A stretch of 64,000 nucleotides of DNA from the NCBI GenBank assembly GCA_023399295.1, contig JAEWQF010000032.1, forward strand, positions 1 through 64,000, given 5' to 3'. The notes under the pieces were generated by a model. The model was not told the DNA's origin. It made no database searches and was given only the letters and a program-made list of their open reading frames with translations. Below, piece after piece: positions 50,778-60,339 of this stretch (position 1 is the stretch's first letter; each line of letters opens with the position of its first letter). A program made the position numbers and the translations under genes. Origin of the DNA: Bacteroidota bacterium (GTDB taxonomy: Bacteria; Bacteroidota; Bacteroidia; Bacteroidales; Dysgonomonadaceae).

Positions 50778-51719
50778 TCACAGTCCCTGTTCGGTGAGAT
50801 AACGTTCCGCGTCCATGGCCGCACGACAACCGGTGCCGGCAGCGGTGACAGCCTGACGATAGATGGGGTCGGCCACATCTCCACAGGCAAACACTCCCTC
50901 CACGCTGGTCCTGGTGTAGGGCGCCGCGGTGTTGATGTATCCAACCTCGTCGAGTGCCACATAATCCTTAAAGATTTCGGTGTTGGGCTTATGCCCGATA
51001 GCCAGGAAGAAACCATCCACCGCGATGTCATACCGCTCTTCGTCTGATTCACCTTGTCGTTTCACCAGGTGCACCCCTTCCACCCCTTTTTCTCCAAAGA
51101 GACCCACAGCATTGTGTTCAAAGAGGATCTCAATTTTGGGATTGTGCATCACCCGATCCTGCATGATCTGGGATGCCCGCAGATAGGGTTTGCGTACAAT
51201 CATGTACACCTTGTCGGCCAATCCGGAGAGGTAAGTGGCTTCCTCGCAGGCGGTATCACCACCTCCCACTACGGCCACCTTCTTCTTGCGATAAAAGAAA
51301 CCGTCGCAGGTGGCACAGGCAGAGACACCCTGACCGGCATACTTCTTCTCGTCATCCAGTCCCAGGTATTTGGCTGTGGCACCGGTTGAGATGATCACCG
51401 TATCCGCTTCAATCACCTTTTCATTGTCGATTGTCACCTGCAAGGGGCGTACCGAAAAATCAACCGCAGTGGCTCTCCCCGAGCGCACGTCAGTTCCGAA
51501 ACGGGCAGCCTGTTTTTTCAGGTCTTCCATCATCTCCGGACCGGTGATGCCATCAGGATAACCCGGGAAGTTCTCCACCTCGGTTGTGGTTGTCAACTGT
51601 CCACCGGGTTCCATTCCTTCATAGAGTACCGGTTCCAGGTTAGCCCTCGATGCATAGATGGCAGCTGTGAAGCCGGCAGGTCCCGATCCGATGATCAGAC
51701 ATCTTACTTTCTCGTTCAT
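50778..51719 (-). CDS. trxB: Thioredoxin-disulfide reductase
   Basis: The protein has 313 residues. FAD-binding GSGPAGFTAAIYASRA (about 11), the redox-active CATC at Cys135-Cys138, the NADPH-binding VVGGGDTACEEA (about 152), and the C-terminal FAD motif GVFACGDVADPIYRQAVTAAGTG are all present. It reduces thioredoxin in the cytoplasm. It is monocistronic, with its own promoter element (51794-51801) and terminator. Confidence 0.96.
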   Translation of the reverse strand: MNEKVRCLIIGSGPAGFTAAIYASRANLEPVLYEGMEPGGQLTTTTEVENFPGYPDGITGPEMMEDLKKQAARFGTDVRSGRATAVDFSVRPLQVTIDNEKVIEADTVIISTGATAKYLGLDDEKKYAGQGVSACATCDGFFYRKKKVAVVGGGDTACEEATYLSGLADKVYMIVRKPYLRASQIMQDRVMHNPKIEILFEHNAVGLFGEKGVEGVHLVKRQGESDEERYDIAVDGFFLAIGHKPNTEIFKDYVALDEVGYINTAAPYTRTSVEGVFACGDVADPIYRQAVTAAGTGCRAAMDAERYLTEQGL

Positions 51720-51793
51720 ATGATTCGTTGTAATTTAAAAACCTTCTCTCTCTGGAGGCCATCGGGAGAAGGGATGTGGTTGAATAATTGGTT

Positions 51794-51801
51794 CAAAGGT
51801 A
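51794..51801 (-). promoter_or_regulatory. -7 promoter element for trxB
   Basis: The minus strand reads TACCTTTG, an exact TAnnTTTG match, with TTTC 19 bases further upstream in place of TTTG. The leader would be about 70 bases. Nothing else is apparent in 51720-51889. Confidence 0.5.
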
Positions 51802-51889
51802 CAAAGATTCTTTCACACCGGAAATCGATATATGCAATATCTATGCGGTGTAAATGGAAAATATGGAGGCTGTTGCCTCACTCGCCACA

Positions 51890-52540
51890 TTACCGCAGGT
51901 CAATGATTTCTATGTTTGGATAACGGCTTTTGTTGAACCGGAACTCCATGTCGGTGAAGTTGTGGTTGCCGTTGTAGTCCGTGATGTCGATCTGTTGCAT
52001 GGTGCCGTTGTGCAGGGTCAGTGTCACCGCCGACAGTGACAGGCTGTTTTGATCAATCACTGCCTCCACTTCCCTGTATTGCTTGTTGTCGAGGGCCGGT
52101 ACCATCCTGATCCGTTGCACCTGCTTGCCGTTGAGACGCTCCTTCACGGGTGATGTGAGGATGTACCCGTCACGGTAAATGCCCAGCAGGGCCAGCGGGC
52201 TGACTGCCGTTATTTCATCTGCCGATGGGTGGCTGATGTTCACCTCGTTCACCTCTTTCATCACGACCCACTGTGTTGTGCCATCGTACCACACATCTAT
52301 CTGGTCGCTCTCCAGCCTGAATTTGTTCCCTTTGATGCATGCAGTGCCACTCATTGCCATCTGTTCATTTCCATCGCTGTCCAGTGTGCTGGCACGGAAG
52401 GTGAGACGGATGCCTTTGGATGCTTCAAACGCTGCATAGGTTTTATCGAGCAGCTTCTTTGCCTCGGCAGATGATTGCTGTGCACCGACAAGCAAACTGA
52501 TCAGCAGTACTGCAGTGGTGAGTATGTATCTTTTTTTCAT
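51890..52540 (-). CDS. LolA-like outer membrane lipoprotein carrier protein
   Basis: The protein has 216 residues from ATG 52540, with ATG 52549 possible. A signal peptide (RYILTTAVLLISLLVGAQQ) precedes a LolA-fold domain: AKKLLDKTYAAFEASKGIRLTFRAS, GTACIKGNKFRLESDQIDVWYDGTTQWVVMKEVNEVNIS, and a final beta section. LolA-type proteins ferry lipoproteins across the periplasm. In Bacteroidales this gene is often next to ftsK, as here, 125 bases downstream in the same direction. It is divergent from E. coli LolA. Confidence 0.82.
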   Translation of the reverse strand: MKKRYILTTAVLLISLLVGAQQSSAEAKKLLDKTYAAFEASKGIRLTFRASTLDSDGNEQMAMSGTACIKGNKFRLESDQIDVWYDGTTQWVVMKEVNEVNISHPSADEITAVSPLALLGIYRDGYILTSPVKERLNGKQVQRIRMVPALDNKQYREVEAVIDQNSLSLSAVTLTLHNGTMQQIDITDYNGNHNFTDMEFRFNKSRYPNIEIIDLR

Positions 52541-52665
52541 CCTGATCATTTTTAATGGGTTTACCGTTTTGACACCACAGTGATGAAACGGTTTAATAGA
52601 AGGGTGCATCCCGCCGGAAGAAGGGCACACCATCCAGTGAGAGACAGCTGCTACCGGTTCGATGA

Positions 52666-55179
52666 TTACTGCAATGTGGCTAGTAGTCTCTCCAACGAGT
52701 ATTCATCCGCAACAAAGACATCCCTGGGCTTGCTGCCCTGGGTGGCACCCACGATGCCGGCGGCCTCCAGCTGATCCATCAGCCGCCCGGCACGGTTGTA
52801 GCCGATCGAGAACTTGCGCTGGATGAGTGAGGTGGAACCTTGCTGATGCACCACGATCAGCCGTGCGGCCTCCTCGAAGAGCGGATCACGGTCGTTCAGG
52901 TCCACGGCACCGGGCGAGACCTCCGTCTCACTGAGCACCTCGGGCAGTGCAAAAGCGTGGTCAAACCCATTCTGTTTCCCGATGTACTGGGTGATCTCCT
53001 CCACCTCGGGGGTGTCGACGAAAGCACACTGGATGCGAATCAGGTGGCTGCCCTGCGAGAAGAGCATGTCACCCCTGCCGATCAGCTGGTTGGCACCGCT
53101 CATATCGAGGATGGTGCGCGAGTCGATTTGTGAGGTCACACGGAACGCCATGCGGGCAGGGAAGTTGGCTTTGATGGTGCCGGTGATGATGTTGGTGGTG
53201 GGGCGCTGGGTGGCGATCACCATGTGCATCCCCACGGCACGTGCTTTTTGTGCGATGCGGGCGATCGGCATCTCAATCTCCTTGCCGGCGGTCATGATCA
53301 GGTCGCCAAACTCATCGATGACAACCACGATGTAGGGCATGTAACGGTGTCCCTTGAGCGGGTTTAACCGCCGCTTGACGAACTTCGCATTGTACTCGTT
53401 GACGGTACGCACATGTGCCTTCATCAACAACTCATAGCGGTCGTCCATCTCCTTTGTGAGCGAGTTGAGTGTTTGAGTCACTTTTGTCACATCGGTGATG
53501 ATTGCCTTCTCCGCATCCGGCAGTTTGGCCAGGTAGTGCTTCTCGATGGTGGAGTAGATGTTGAACTCCACCATCTTGGGGTCGATCAGCACCATCTTCA
53601 TCTCTGAAGGGTGTTTCTTGTAGAGCAGCGAGGTGATGATGGCGTTCAGGCCCACCGACTTGCCCTGTCCTGTTGCACCGGCAACAAGCAGGTGGGGCAT
53701 CTTGGTGAGGTCGAAGATGAACACCTCGTTGGTGATTGTCTTGCCCAATGCCACCGGCAGGTCGTAGTCACACTCCTGAAACCGGCGGGAGGAGATCACC
53801 GACTGCATGGATACAATCTGGGGATCTTTGTTGGGCACCTCGATGCCGATGGTTCCTTTTCCTGGCATGGGTGCAATGATTCGGATGCCCAGTGCGGAAA
53901 GACTCAATGCGATATCGTCTTCCAGATTGCGTATCTTGGAGATGCGCACACCTGCCTGGGGTACAATCTCATACAGGGTGATTGTGGGACCGACGGTAGC
54001 CTTGATGGAGGTGATCTCAATGCCATAATTGCGGAGCGTATGGATGATTTTCTCCTTGTTGTCGTTCTGCTCTTTCATGTCGACCGCCCTGTCGGAGGTG
54101 TTGTACACCTTGAGCAGGCCCATCGTGGGAAATTGATAGGAGGAGAGGTCTTTCCGCGGATCATAATCCTCCATCAATCCCTGTGGCAGTTCCTGATCCT
54201 GATCCGTTTCAGGCAGCGTAACCGGTGTGGCCGCGGGGAGGGTTTCGTCATCTCTGGGAATGATCACCTCAAAGTCACCCTCCTTCCGCACTTTTGGCAA
54301 CGGGGAGTGATCGGCTTCTGGATCCTGGGTGAAAGTGAGGGTCACGGCAGGATCCTCATCACCCTCAAGGTCCACTGTTGTTTCATCACTGTCGTCATCC
54401 GTATCATCACCCTTCCCGTTTGTGGCCAGCCTCGTTTTCAGACCGCTGAAGAGGCGACTCAGGAAGCCTTGTTTTTTCACACTATCCGGTTCATTGACGG
54501 CATCCTCCATTGAAAACACCTCCTCCTCCTCCGGCTCCTGTCGAGAGAAAGAGGGTCTGCTGTTCACAAGACCTTTCTGGATGGCGTAGATGGAACTCTT
54601 GCGCAGGATCACTAACAGCGAGACGACGAAGAGTAGGATCAGCAGCAGCACCCCTGGCCAACCGATGCTGCTCTCCAGCAGCTGTTCAATCTCTGTGCCG
54701 TGAGCACCTCCCCAGTTGACATGGCTGTTTGGAAAGAGCTTGCCCAAAATGAATGCACTGGAAATTGAACCGCTGATCAGTCCGAAGGTGGTGATGAACA
54801 GTGCTTTCACGAATGAAAGATCCGACACTTTCATGACACGCAGCCCTACAAATATCAGGAAGAGCGGGATCAACAAGGAGAAGATGCCAAACCAGTCGTT
54901 CACCAGCATCTCCGCCAGGAAAGCGCCGCCCGCACCCGTCCAGTTGTCGATTCCTGAGTTGCCGGATCGGATCAATTCAAAGAAGGAGCGGTTGAGCACT
55001 TTGCTCTGATCGGCCGCTCCGGTGAAGAAAAAGGAGATGGTAGCAAGCAGGATAAAGATGCCGATGAATGCAATTACTACCCCCGTGAGAAAATGAACCC
55101 GTTCATTTTTGAGAAATGCAAAACGGTTGACCCCTTTTTTTCTCGATGCAGTTGATTTCTTCCTCTTTCTTTTAGCCAT
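52666..55179 (-). CDS. ftsK: DNA translocase FtsK/SpoIIIE
   Basis: The protein has 837 residues. The basic N-terminus is followed by about four membrane segments (30-210), a Glu/Asp-rich linker (about 215-350), and the motor domain: Walker A GATGQGKSVGLN (about 500-511) and Walker B YIVVVIDEFGDLIM. The C-terminal gamma winged-helix (about 775-837: STSLIQRKFSIGYNRAGRLMDQLEAAGIVG) should read KOPS-type polar sequences. It pumps chromosome termini through the septum. Confidence 0.96.
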   Translation of the reverse strand: MAKRKRKKSTASRKKGVNRFAFLKNERVHFLTGVVIAFIGIFILLATISFFFTGAADQSKVLNRSFFELIRSGNSGIDNWTGAGGAFLAEMLVNDWFGIFSLLIPLFLIFVGLRVMKVSDLSFVKALFITTFGLISGSISSAFILGKLFPNSHVNWGGAHGTEIEQLLESSIGWPGVLLLILLFVVSLLVILRKSSIYAIQKGLVNSRPSFSRQEPEEEEVFSMEDAVNEPDSVKKQGFLSRLFSGLKTRLATNGKGDDTDDDSDETTVDLEGDEDPAVTLTFTQDPEADHSPLPKVRKEGDFEVIIPRDDETLPAATPVTLPETDQDQELPQGLMEDYDPRKDLSSYQFPTMGLLKVYNTSDRAVDMKEQNDNKEKIIHTLRNYGIEITSIKATVGPTITLYEIVPQAGVRISKIRNLEDDIALSLSALGIRIIAPMPGKGTIGIEVPNKDPQIVSMQSVISSRRFQECDYDLPVALGKTITNEVFIFDLTKMPHLLVAGATGQGKSVGLNAIITSLLYKKHPSEMKMVLIDPKMVEFNIYSTIEKHYLAKLPDAEKAIITDVTKVTQTLNSLTKEMDDRYELLMKAHVRTVNEYNAKFVKRRLNPLKGHRYMPYIVVVIDEFGDLIMTAGKEIEMPIARIAQKARAVGMHMVIATQRPTTNIITGTIKANFPARMAFRVTSQIDSRTILDMSGANQLIGRGDMLFSQGSHLIRIQCAFVDTPEVEEITQYIGKQNGFDHAFALPEVLSETEVSPGAVDLNDRDPLFEEAARLIVVHQQGSTSLIQRKFSIGYNRAGRLMDQLEAAGIVGATQGSKPRDVFVADEYSLERLLATLQ

Positions 55180-55269
55180 AGTCTTCTCGTTTCAACCTGT
55201 TTTTGCTGCCTTTCTATCTTATTCAGTGCTCTTCAGCACAGGTGAAAGTGTGGTGTGTGAATGAATGTA

Positions 55270-55277
55270 CAAATGTA
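55270..55277 (-). promoter_or_regulatory. -7 promoter element for ftsK
   Basis: The minus strand reads TACATTTG, an exact TAnnTTTG match, with TTTC 19 bases upstream and a leader of about 85 bases. AACGTT occurs close by (around 55285-55292), unrelated to the sugar locus. Confidence 0.5.
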
Positions 55278-55320
55278 AAAAAAAGAACGTTAGGTTGAAA
55301 GGAAGAATAGTCCGTTTCAT

Positions 55321-55352
55321 GAAAAAGATACACCTGCGGGGTGTATCTTTTC
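55321..55352. terminator. Intrinsic terminator between the DUF3185-like gene and ftsK
   Basis: A perfect 12-base stem, AAAAGATACACC (55323-55334) / GGTGTATCTTTT (55340-55351), has a 5-base loop. T residues follow on the minus strand. It separates the small membrane protein gene from ftsK, both minus strand. Confidence 0.8.
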
Positions 55353-55377
55353 AGCGATGCGGTTTGTCATCGACAGC

Positions 55378-55611
55378 TCATCTCTTCTTCTGTTGTCCCA
55401 CCAGATAGACTCCCCCAACCAGTGCAACCACACCAAGTGCCAATTCAATGTAGGCCGTTTGCTTCGCATTGCTGTCCTGTGCCGTGATCTCCAGCCCCAG
55501 CAGATCGACCGATTTCTGGCTTTTACCAAGTCCGGTGACACCCAGGTATCCCAAAACCAAAGCTCCAGCGATCAACACGATACCAATTGTTTTTTTCATT
55601 TTTGCTTTCAT
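55378..55611 (-). CDS. Small DUF3185-like membrane protein
   Basis: The protein has 77 residues (73 if it starts at ATG 55599). Two membrane segments, TIGIVLIAGALVLGYLGVTGL (about 8-28) and YIELALGVVALVGGVYLVG (about 54-72), flank a short soluble loop, with a basic QQKKR end. The pattern fits the DUF3185 family of small inner-membrane proteins of unknown function. It has its own downstream terminator and lies between those of tpx and ftsK, so it is probably transcribed alone. Confidence 0.7.
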   Translation of the reverse strand: MKAKMKKTIGIVLIAGALVLGYLGVTGLGKSQKSVDLLGLEITAQDSNAKQTAYIELALGVVALVGGVYLVGQQKKR

Positions 55612-55668
55612 TTAATGGTTTCCACATCTAACGCCCCGTGCCCAATGTTTGTTCTTTCGGGACGCCTC

Positions 55669-55707
55669 AAAAAAGCGGAAAGTCCGCGAATCACTTCGCA
55701 GACTTCC
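55669..55707 (-). terminator. Intrinsic terminator of tpx
   Basis: GGAAAGTCCGCGAA (55677-55690) pairs with TTCGCAGACTTCC (55695-55707) with one bulge and one G-U pair. On the minus strand the hairpin is followed by six T. It lies about 29 bases after the tpx stop. Confidence 0.75.
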
Positions 55708-55735
55708 CTTGTTAACACAATCTTCATGAAACAAA

Positions 55736-56236
55736 CTACACTATCGAGTTGATTGCAGATTGATAATCCGGCTCCTGTGCAATCTCAGGAACCAGTTCGG
55801 TATGGATCACCTTCCCTTGCGGGTCTAACACGATTACTGCGCGAGCCAACAGTCCTTTCAATGGACCGTCGGTCATCAACAGACCGTAATCCTTTCCAAA
55901 CGACTCATCGCGGAAACAGGATAAGGTCACCACATTTTCTATTCCCTCAGTGCTGCAGAAACGTCCTGCAGCAAACGGGAGGTCGGCAGATATGCCCAGC
56001 ACCACGGTGTTGTCAATCACAGCGGCATCCTTGTTGAAGCGGCGTACAGAGGTAGCACATATCCCCGTGTCGAGGCTGGGAAAGATGTTCATTACCACAT
56101 ATTTGTCTTTGAAGTCCGCGAAGCCTGCTTCGGTAAGGTCGCTTTTCACCAGTTTGAAGTCAGGAGCTTTGCTTCCTTTCTGTGGAAGATCGCCGATGGT
56201 GTGTACAGGGTTGCCTTTGAAGGTGATATTTGCCAT
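55736..56236 (-). CDS. tpx: Thiol peroxidase (atypical 2-Cys peroxiredoxin)
   Basis: The protein has 166 residues. Tpx hallmarks are the N-terminus ITFKGNPVHTIGDLPQKGSKAPDF, peroxidatic Cys60 in DTGICATSVRRFN, and resolving Cys94 in FAAGRFCSTEG. Thioredoxin-dependent reduction of hydrogen and alkyl peroxides is expected, so trxB (50778-51719) is functionally linked. It is monocistronic and ends in a terminator. Confidence 0.96.
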   Translation of the reverse strand: MANITFKGNPVHTIGDLPQKGSKAPDFKLVKSDLTEAGFADFKDKYVVMNIFPSLDTGICATSVRRFNKDAAVIDNTVVLGISADLPFAAGRFCSTEGIENVVTLSCFRDESFGKDYGLLMTDGPLKGLLARAVIVLDPQGKVIHTELVPEIAQEPDYQSAINSIV

Positions 56237-56337
56237 ATAAGAATCTTGTCTAATTAAATTTATTCTGAATAATATCTATTTCTATTCACTTAACAACAAC
56301 ACCTTTCAAAAGTTCAGTACGCCTCGGTTTTTAACGT

Positions 56338-59175
56338 TCATCGTCCCTGCATGAACGTGAGCTCTTCCTTCAGGTAACGGGCGGTGTGGCTCTCCTCATT
56401 GCGGATGATCTCTTCCGGTGTGCCCGAAGCCAGAATCATACCCCCCTTTTCGCCCCCCTCAGGACCCAGGTCGATGATATGATCCGCACATTTGATGATG
56501 TCGAGGTTGTGCTCAATGACGATCACCGTGTTGCCTTTCTCCACCAGCTTGTTGAGCACACCCAACAGTACTCGGATGTCTTCGAAGTGAAGACCGGTGG
56601 TGGGTTCATCCAGCACGTAAAGCGTGTTGCCGGTATCGATGCGGGCCAGCTCGGTGGCCAGCTTCACCCGCTGGCTCTCCCCACCCGAGAGGGTGGTGGA
56701 GGATTGTCCCAGCTTGATGTATCCCAACCCCACCTCCTGTAGCACCCTGATCTTGTGCAGGATGGCCGGTACGTTCTCGAAAAAGTCGACTGCTTCGTTG
56801 ATGCTCATCTCCAGCACATCGGCGATCGACTTGCCCTTGAAGCGTACCTCCTGTGTCTCGCGGTTGTAGCGTTTGCCATGGCATACCTCACAGGGTACCA
56901 TCACATCAGGCAGAAAGTTCATCTCGATGGTCTTGTAGCCATTTCCCTTGCACTCCTCACAACGGCCTCCCTTCACGTTGAACGAGAAGCGTCCCGGTTT
57001 GTAGGCTCTGATCTTCGCTTCCGGCATGCTGGCAAACAGATTGCGGATATCGGAGAAGACACCGGTATATGTTGACGGGTTGGAGCGGGGAGTACGGCCA
57101 ATGGGCGACTGGTCCACGCTCACCACTTTATCCAGGTGCTCGATCCCTGTCACCGCCCTGTAAGGCAACGGGTCTTTCAGCGAACGGTAAAACTTCTGAC
57201 TGAGGATCGGCTGCAGCGTTTCGTTGATCAGGGTTGACTTGCCACTGCCAGAGACACCGGTCACACAGATCAGCATCCCCAGGGGAAAGGTGGCGGTCAC
57301 CCCTTTCAGGTTGTTCCCCGAAGCTCCCTCAATGACCAGCTGCTTGCCGTTACCTGAGCGTCTCCTCTGCGGCAGTCCAATCTCTAGTTTACCGTTGAGG
57401 TAATTGGAGGTGAGTGTGTTCTGCTTGAGCATCACCGCCGGAATACCTTCAAACACCACATCGCCTCCCCGTTCACCGGCAAAGGGACCCATGTCCACAA
57501 TGTAATCGGAAGCCAGCATCATATCTTTGTCGTGTTCCACCACCACCACCGAGTTGCCCGCATCGCGCAGCTTGCGCAACGAGTCGATGAGACGGTGGTT
57601 GTCGCGCTGATGCAGACCGATACTGGGCTCATCGAGGATATAAAGTACGTTGACAAGCTGTGAGCCTATCTGGGTAGCCAGTCTGATACGTTGGCTTTCA
57701 CCCCCCGAGAGGGAGGCGGATGCACGTGAGAGTGAGAGATAACCCAGTCCCACATCGAGCAGGAACTGCAAACGGGTGAGAATCTCTTTCTTGATCTCCT
57801 CCGCTATCAGCCGTTGCTTCTCGGTAACCGAAGAATCAGACTGGATGATCCACTCATGGAGGGTGTGGATGTCCATCTGTGCCAGTTCGGCAATGTTCTT
57901 GTCGTGGATGCGAAAGTGCAGTGCCTCCCTGTTGAGGCGTTGACCCATACATTCGGGACAGACAGAGGTGGTGATGAACTGGCCAGCCCACTTCTGGGCA
58001 GTGGCCGAGGCATCCTCCTCCTGCTGCATCTCGATGTAACGGGCTACCCCCTCGTAGGAGACCATGTAGTTGGAGTTGCCCAGCGACTCGTTCCTGATCT
58101 TCAACCGTTCATCGGTGCCAAACATGATCTCGTCGATCGCCTCCTTCGAGATCTCCTTGATTGGCGTTTTCAATGTCACACCATACTTTTCACAGATGGC
58201 GGCAATCTGCCAGAAGAGCAGGTTGCTCTTCTCCTTTCCCAGTGGGGTGATGCCACCCCCGGCAATGCTCAGCTCCGGGTTGGGGATGATCTTCTCCACA
58301 TCGATCTGGTCAACCGACCCGATGCCCTTGCAACGGGGGCAGGCCCCCTGTGGTGAGTTGAATGAGAAGTTGTGTGGTGCCGGCTCGTTGTAAGACAAAC
58401 CGGTGGTGGGACACATCAGGCTGCGGCTGTAATGACGCACCTCGTCCTGTTCCACATCCTGCAACAGAATCAAGCCCGATCCCTGTTTCATGGCGGTGCG
58501 GACACTCGCTTTCAGTTTGTCCGCGAATTTGTTCGAGACCACCAGCTTGTCGATCAGGATCTCAATGCTGTGGTTCTTGTAGCGGTCCACACGCATGGCG
58601 GGTAGGATCTCGCGGATCTCACCGTCGACGCGCACATGCAGATACCCTTTCTTGCGGATCTGTTCGAACAACTCCTTGTAATGTCCTTTGCGGTTGCGGA
58701 CAACCGGTGCCAGGATGTAAATCTTCTTCCCGATGTATTTCTCCAGGATCAACTCCAGGATCTGCTCATCGGTATACTTCACCATCTTCTCCCCGGTGAG
58801 GTAGGAGTAGGCCTCCCCCGCACGGGCGTAGAGCAGACGCAGGAAGTCATACACCTCGGTGGTAGTGCCTACCGTTGAACGGGGGTTTTTGTTGGTGGTC
58901 TTCTGTTCAATGGAGATGACCGGGCTCAAGCCGGTGATCTTGTCCACATCGGGACGCTCCATCTTGCCCAGGAATCCCCTGGCGTAAGCAGAGAATGTCT
59001 CGATGTAGCGACGTTGCCCTTCGGCGAAGATGGTGTCGAAAGCGAGCGACGACTTGCCACTGCCACTCAGACCGGTGATCACGGTGAGGGCATTGCGTGG
59101 GATGGTGACGTCGATGTTCTTGAGATTGTGCACACGGGCTCCGTACACCCGTATCTGTTCAGTTTCAGATGCCAT
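56338..59175 (-). CDS. uvrA: Excinuclease ABC subunit A
   Basis: The protein has 945 residues, the usual length. Two ABC ATPase halves are present: Walker A GLSGSGKSS (about 33) and GVSGSGKST (about 645), with signature motifs LSGGESQRIRLATQIG and LSGGESQRVKLATELA. Zinc-binding clusters are visible (CPTTGLSYNEPAPHNFSF with CPRCKG; CEECKGNGYKT with CEVCHGKRYN). It recognises DNA damage with UvrB in nucleotide excision repair. The C-terminus LTFMQGR completes the protein. Confidence 0.97.
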   Translation of the reverse strand: MASETEQIRVYGARVHNLKNIDVTIPRNALTVITGLSGSGKSSLAFDTIFAEGQRRYIETFSAYARGFLGKMERPDVDKITGLSPVISIEQKTTNKNPRSTVGTTTEVYDFLRLLYARAGEAYSYLTGEKMVKYTDEQILELILEKYIGKKIYILAPVVRNRKGHYKELFEQIRKKGYLHVRVDGEIREILPAMRVDRYKNHSIEILIDKLVVSNKFADKLKASVRTAMKQGSGLILLQDVEQDEVRHYSRSLMCPTTGLSYNEPAPHNFSFNSPQGACPRCKGIGSVDQIDVEKIIPNPELSIAGGGITPLGKEKSNLLFWQIAAICEKYGVTLKTPIKEISKEAIDEIMFGTDERLKIRNESLGNSNYMVSYEGVARYIEMQQEEDASATAQKWAGQFITTSVCPECMGQRLNREALHFRIHDKNIAELAQMDIHTLHEWIIQSDSSVTEKQRLIAEEIKKEILTRLQFLLDVGLGYLSLSRASASLSGGESQRIRLATQIGSQLVNVLYILDEPSIGLHQRDNHRLIDSLRKLRDAGNSVVVVEHDKDMMLASDYIVDMGPFAGERGGDVVFEGIPAVMLKQNTLTSNYLNGKLEIGLPQRRRSGNGKQLVIEGASGNNLKGVTATFPLGMLICVTGVSGSGKSTLINETLQPILSQKFYRSLKDPLPYRAVTGIEHLDKVVSVDQSPIGRTPRSNPSTYTGVFSDIRNLFASMPEAKIRAYKPGRFSFNVKGGRCEECKGNGYKTIEMNFLPDVMVPCEVCHGKRYNRETQEVRFKGKSIADVLEMSINEAVDFFENVPAILHKIRVLQEVGLGYIKLGQSSTTLSGGESQRVKLATELARIDTGNTLYVLDEPTTGLHFEDIRVLLGVLNKLVEKGNTVIVIEHNLDIIKCADHIIDLGPEGGEKGGMILASGTPEEIIRNEESHTARYLKEELTFMQGR

Positions 59176-59208
59176 AGTGGATTTAAACGATTGAGAGACC
59201 GGAAATGT

Positions 59209-60192
59209 TTACTTTGCTACCCACCCTTTTCGGTGTACTTCTGGTTGCGTTCCCTTGCGATAATAGAGATCCCCGGGGGTGGGTAACAGCAGGGTGTATT
59301 TCTTGTCGGCAGTGACAGTCAACTTGGTGCTTCGCAACCAGGAATTGAAATCCTTTAGCTGGGCATAGGTGAGACCCTGCTCCCGCGCAAACGCCGCCAG
59401 ATCGGGTATCGATGTGGCAACGGTATGCCTCCTGAAATCAATTGGCTTGTAGAGATGTTCCGGTTTGATGACGAAGCCAAATTGCTGCGGATTTTCAAAG
59501 ACCAGCTTGATGGCCAGCATCCGGTAGTAGTAACGGGTGGTCTCCTCCACAAGCCATAGATCGAGCGCTTCCCCGGCACCCTGTGAGGCCAGCTCACTGC
59601 TGATGCGGGCCTGCCCCCCATTGTAAGCCATGGCCGCGGCACTCCAGGAACCAAATTTGCGGTAGGCATCAAGAAGGTATTTGCCGGCCGCCACTGTCGA
59701 TTTCTCGGTGTGGTAACGTTCATCCACCTCGCTGGTAACCTCCAGCCCATATTGTTTGGCGGTGCTTTCCATAAACTGCCAGAGCCCCGCTGCCCGTGCA
59801 GGTGAGACAGCCCGTGGGTCGAGGCTGCTCTCAATCACGGCAAGGTACTTCAAGTCATCGGGCAGTCCCTGCTGCTTCAGTATCGGCTCAATCACCGGAA
59901 AGAGGCGATTGGCACGCTTGATGAGCAAGAGGGTGGTGGAGTGGAAGTAAGTGAAGCTGTTGAGCTCCCTGTCGAGCCGTTCCCGCTTGTCGTACCGGTC
60001 GAAGGTGATCTGCTCACCTGCAAAGGTCATGGTTTCAGGGATTTCCACCGAGGCTGTCATGGAAAGGACCAGTGGCCGCTTCGCGTCACTCTTATCCGGA
60101 TCGTTCCAGGAGGTGAGAAGCAGCATCATTGACACGGTAGCTACTACGACTAAGAAAAGAGAGATATAAAGTGTTGTTTTTTTGATCATCAT
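59209..60192 (-). CDS. Lytic transglycosylase (SLT family, MltD-like)
   Basis: The protein has 327 residues. An N-terminal membrane or signal segment (LYISLFLVVVATVSMMLLL) is followed by an SLT domain: LKYLAVIESSLDPRAVSPARAAGLWQFM with the catalytic Glu in ESSLDP (about 116), then YLLDAYRKFGSWSAAAMAYNGG. The C-terminal region (about 255-327) resembles the MltD-type LysM-adjacent region (FNSWLRSTKLTVTADKKYTLLLP) but has no clear complete LysM. It cleaves peptidoglycan in the periplasm. Its promoter overlaps that of the divergent gene at 60340. Confidence 0.9.
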   Translation of the reverse strand: MMIKKTTLYISLFLVVVATVSMMLLLTSWNDPDKSDAKRPLVLSMTASVEIPETMTFAGEQITFDRYDKRERLDRELNSFTYFHSTTLLLIKRANRLFPVIEPILKQQGLPDDLKYLAVIESSLDPRAVSPARAAGLWQFMESTAKQYGLEVTSEVDERYHTEKSTVAAGKYLLDAYRKFGSWSAAAMAYNGGQARISSELASQGAGEALDLWLVEETTRYYYRMLAIKLVFENPQQFGFVIKPEHLYKPIDFRRHTVATSIPDLAAFAREQGLTYAQLKDFNSWLRSTKLTVTADKKYTLLLPTPGDLYYRKGTQPEVHRKGWVAK

Positions 60193-60262
60193 CCGGTTTT
60201 GTTTCGTTCAATCACTCCCATCGGAAGGGGCTGGTTGTCACCTCTCCTCACCGAATGGCTAA

Positions 60263-60290
60263 CAAATATACAAAAAAATTCCTATGTTTG
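60263..60290. promoter_or_regulatory. Overlapping divergent -7 elements
   Basis: TATATTTG on the minus strand (60270-60263) serves the lytic transglycosylase gene, and TATGTTTG on the plus strand (60283-60290) serves the gene at 60340. The two are only 12 bases apart, so the two promoters must compete for polymerase. Confidence 0.5.
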
Positions 60291-60339
60291 CATTCTGGTT
60301 TGAAGAAATGAATCTACTGCCGGAAATCGCTGCACCCCT

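Noticed and set aside
55285..55292. AACGTT near the ftsK promoter as a site for the sugar regulator
   Set aside because: A 6-base palindrome is expected by chance many times in 64 kb and ftsK has no link to sugar metabolism; it shows how weak this core is on its own.
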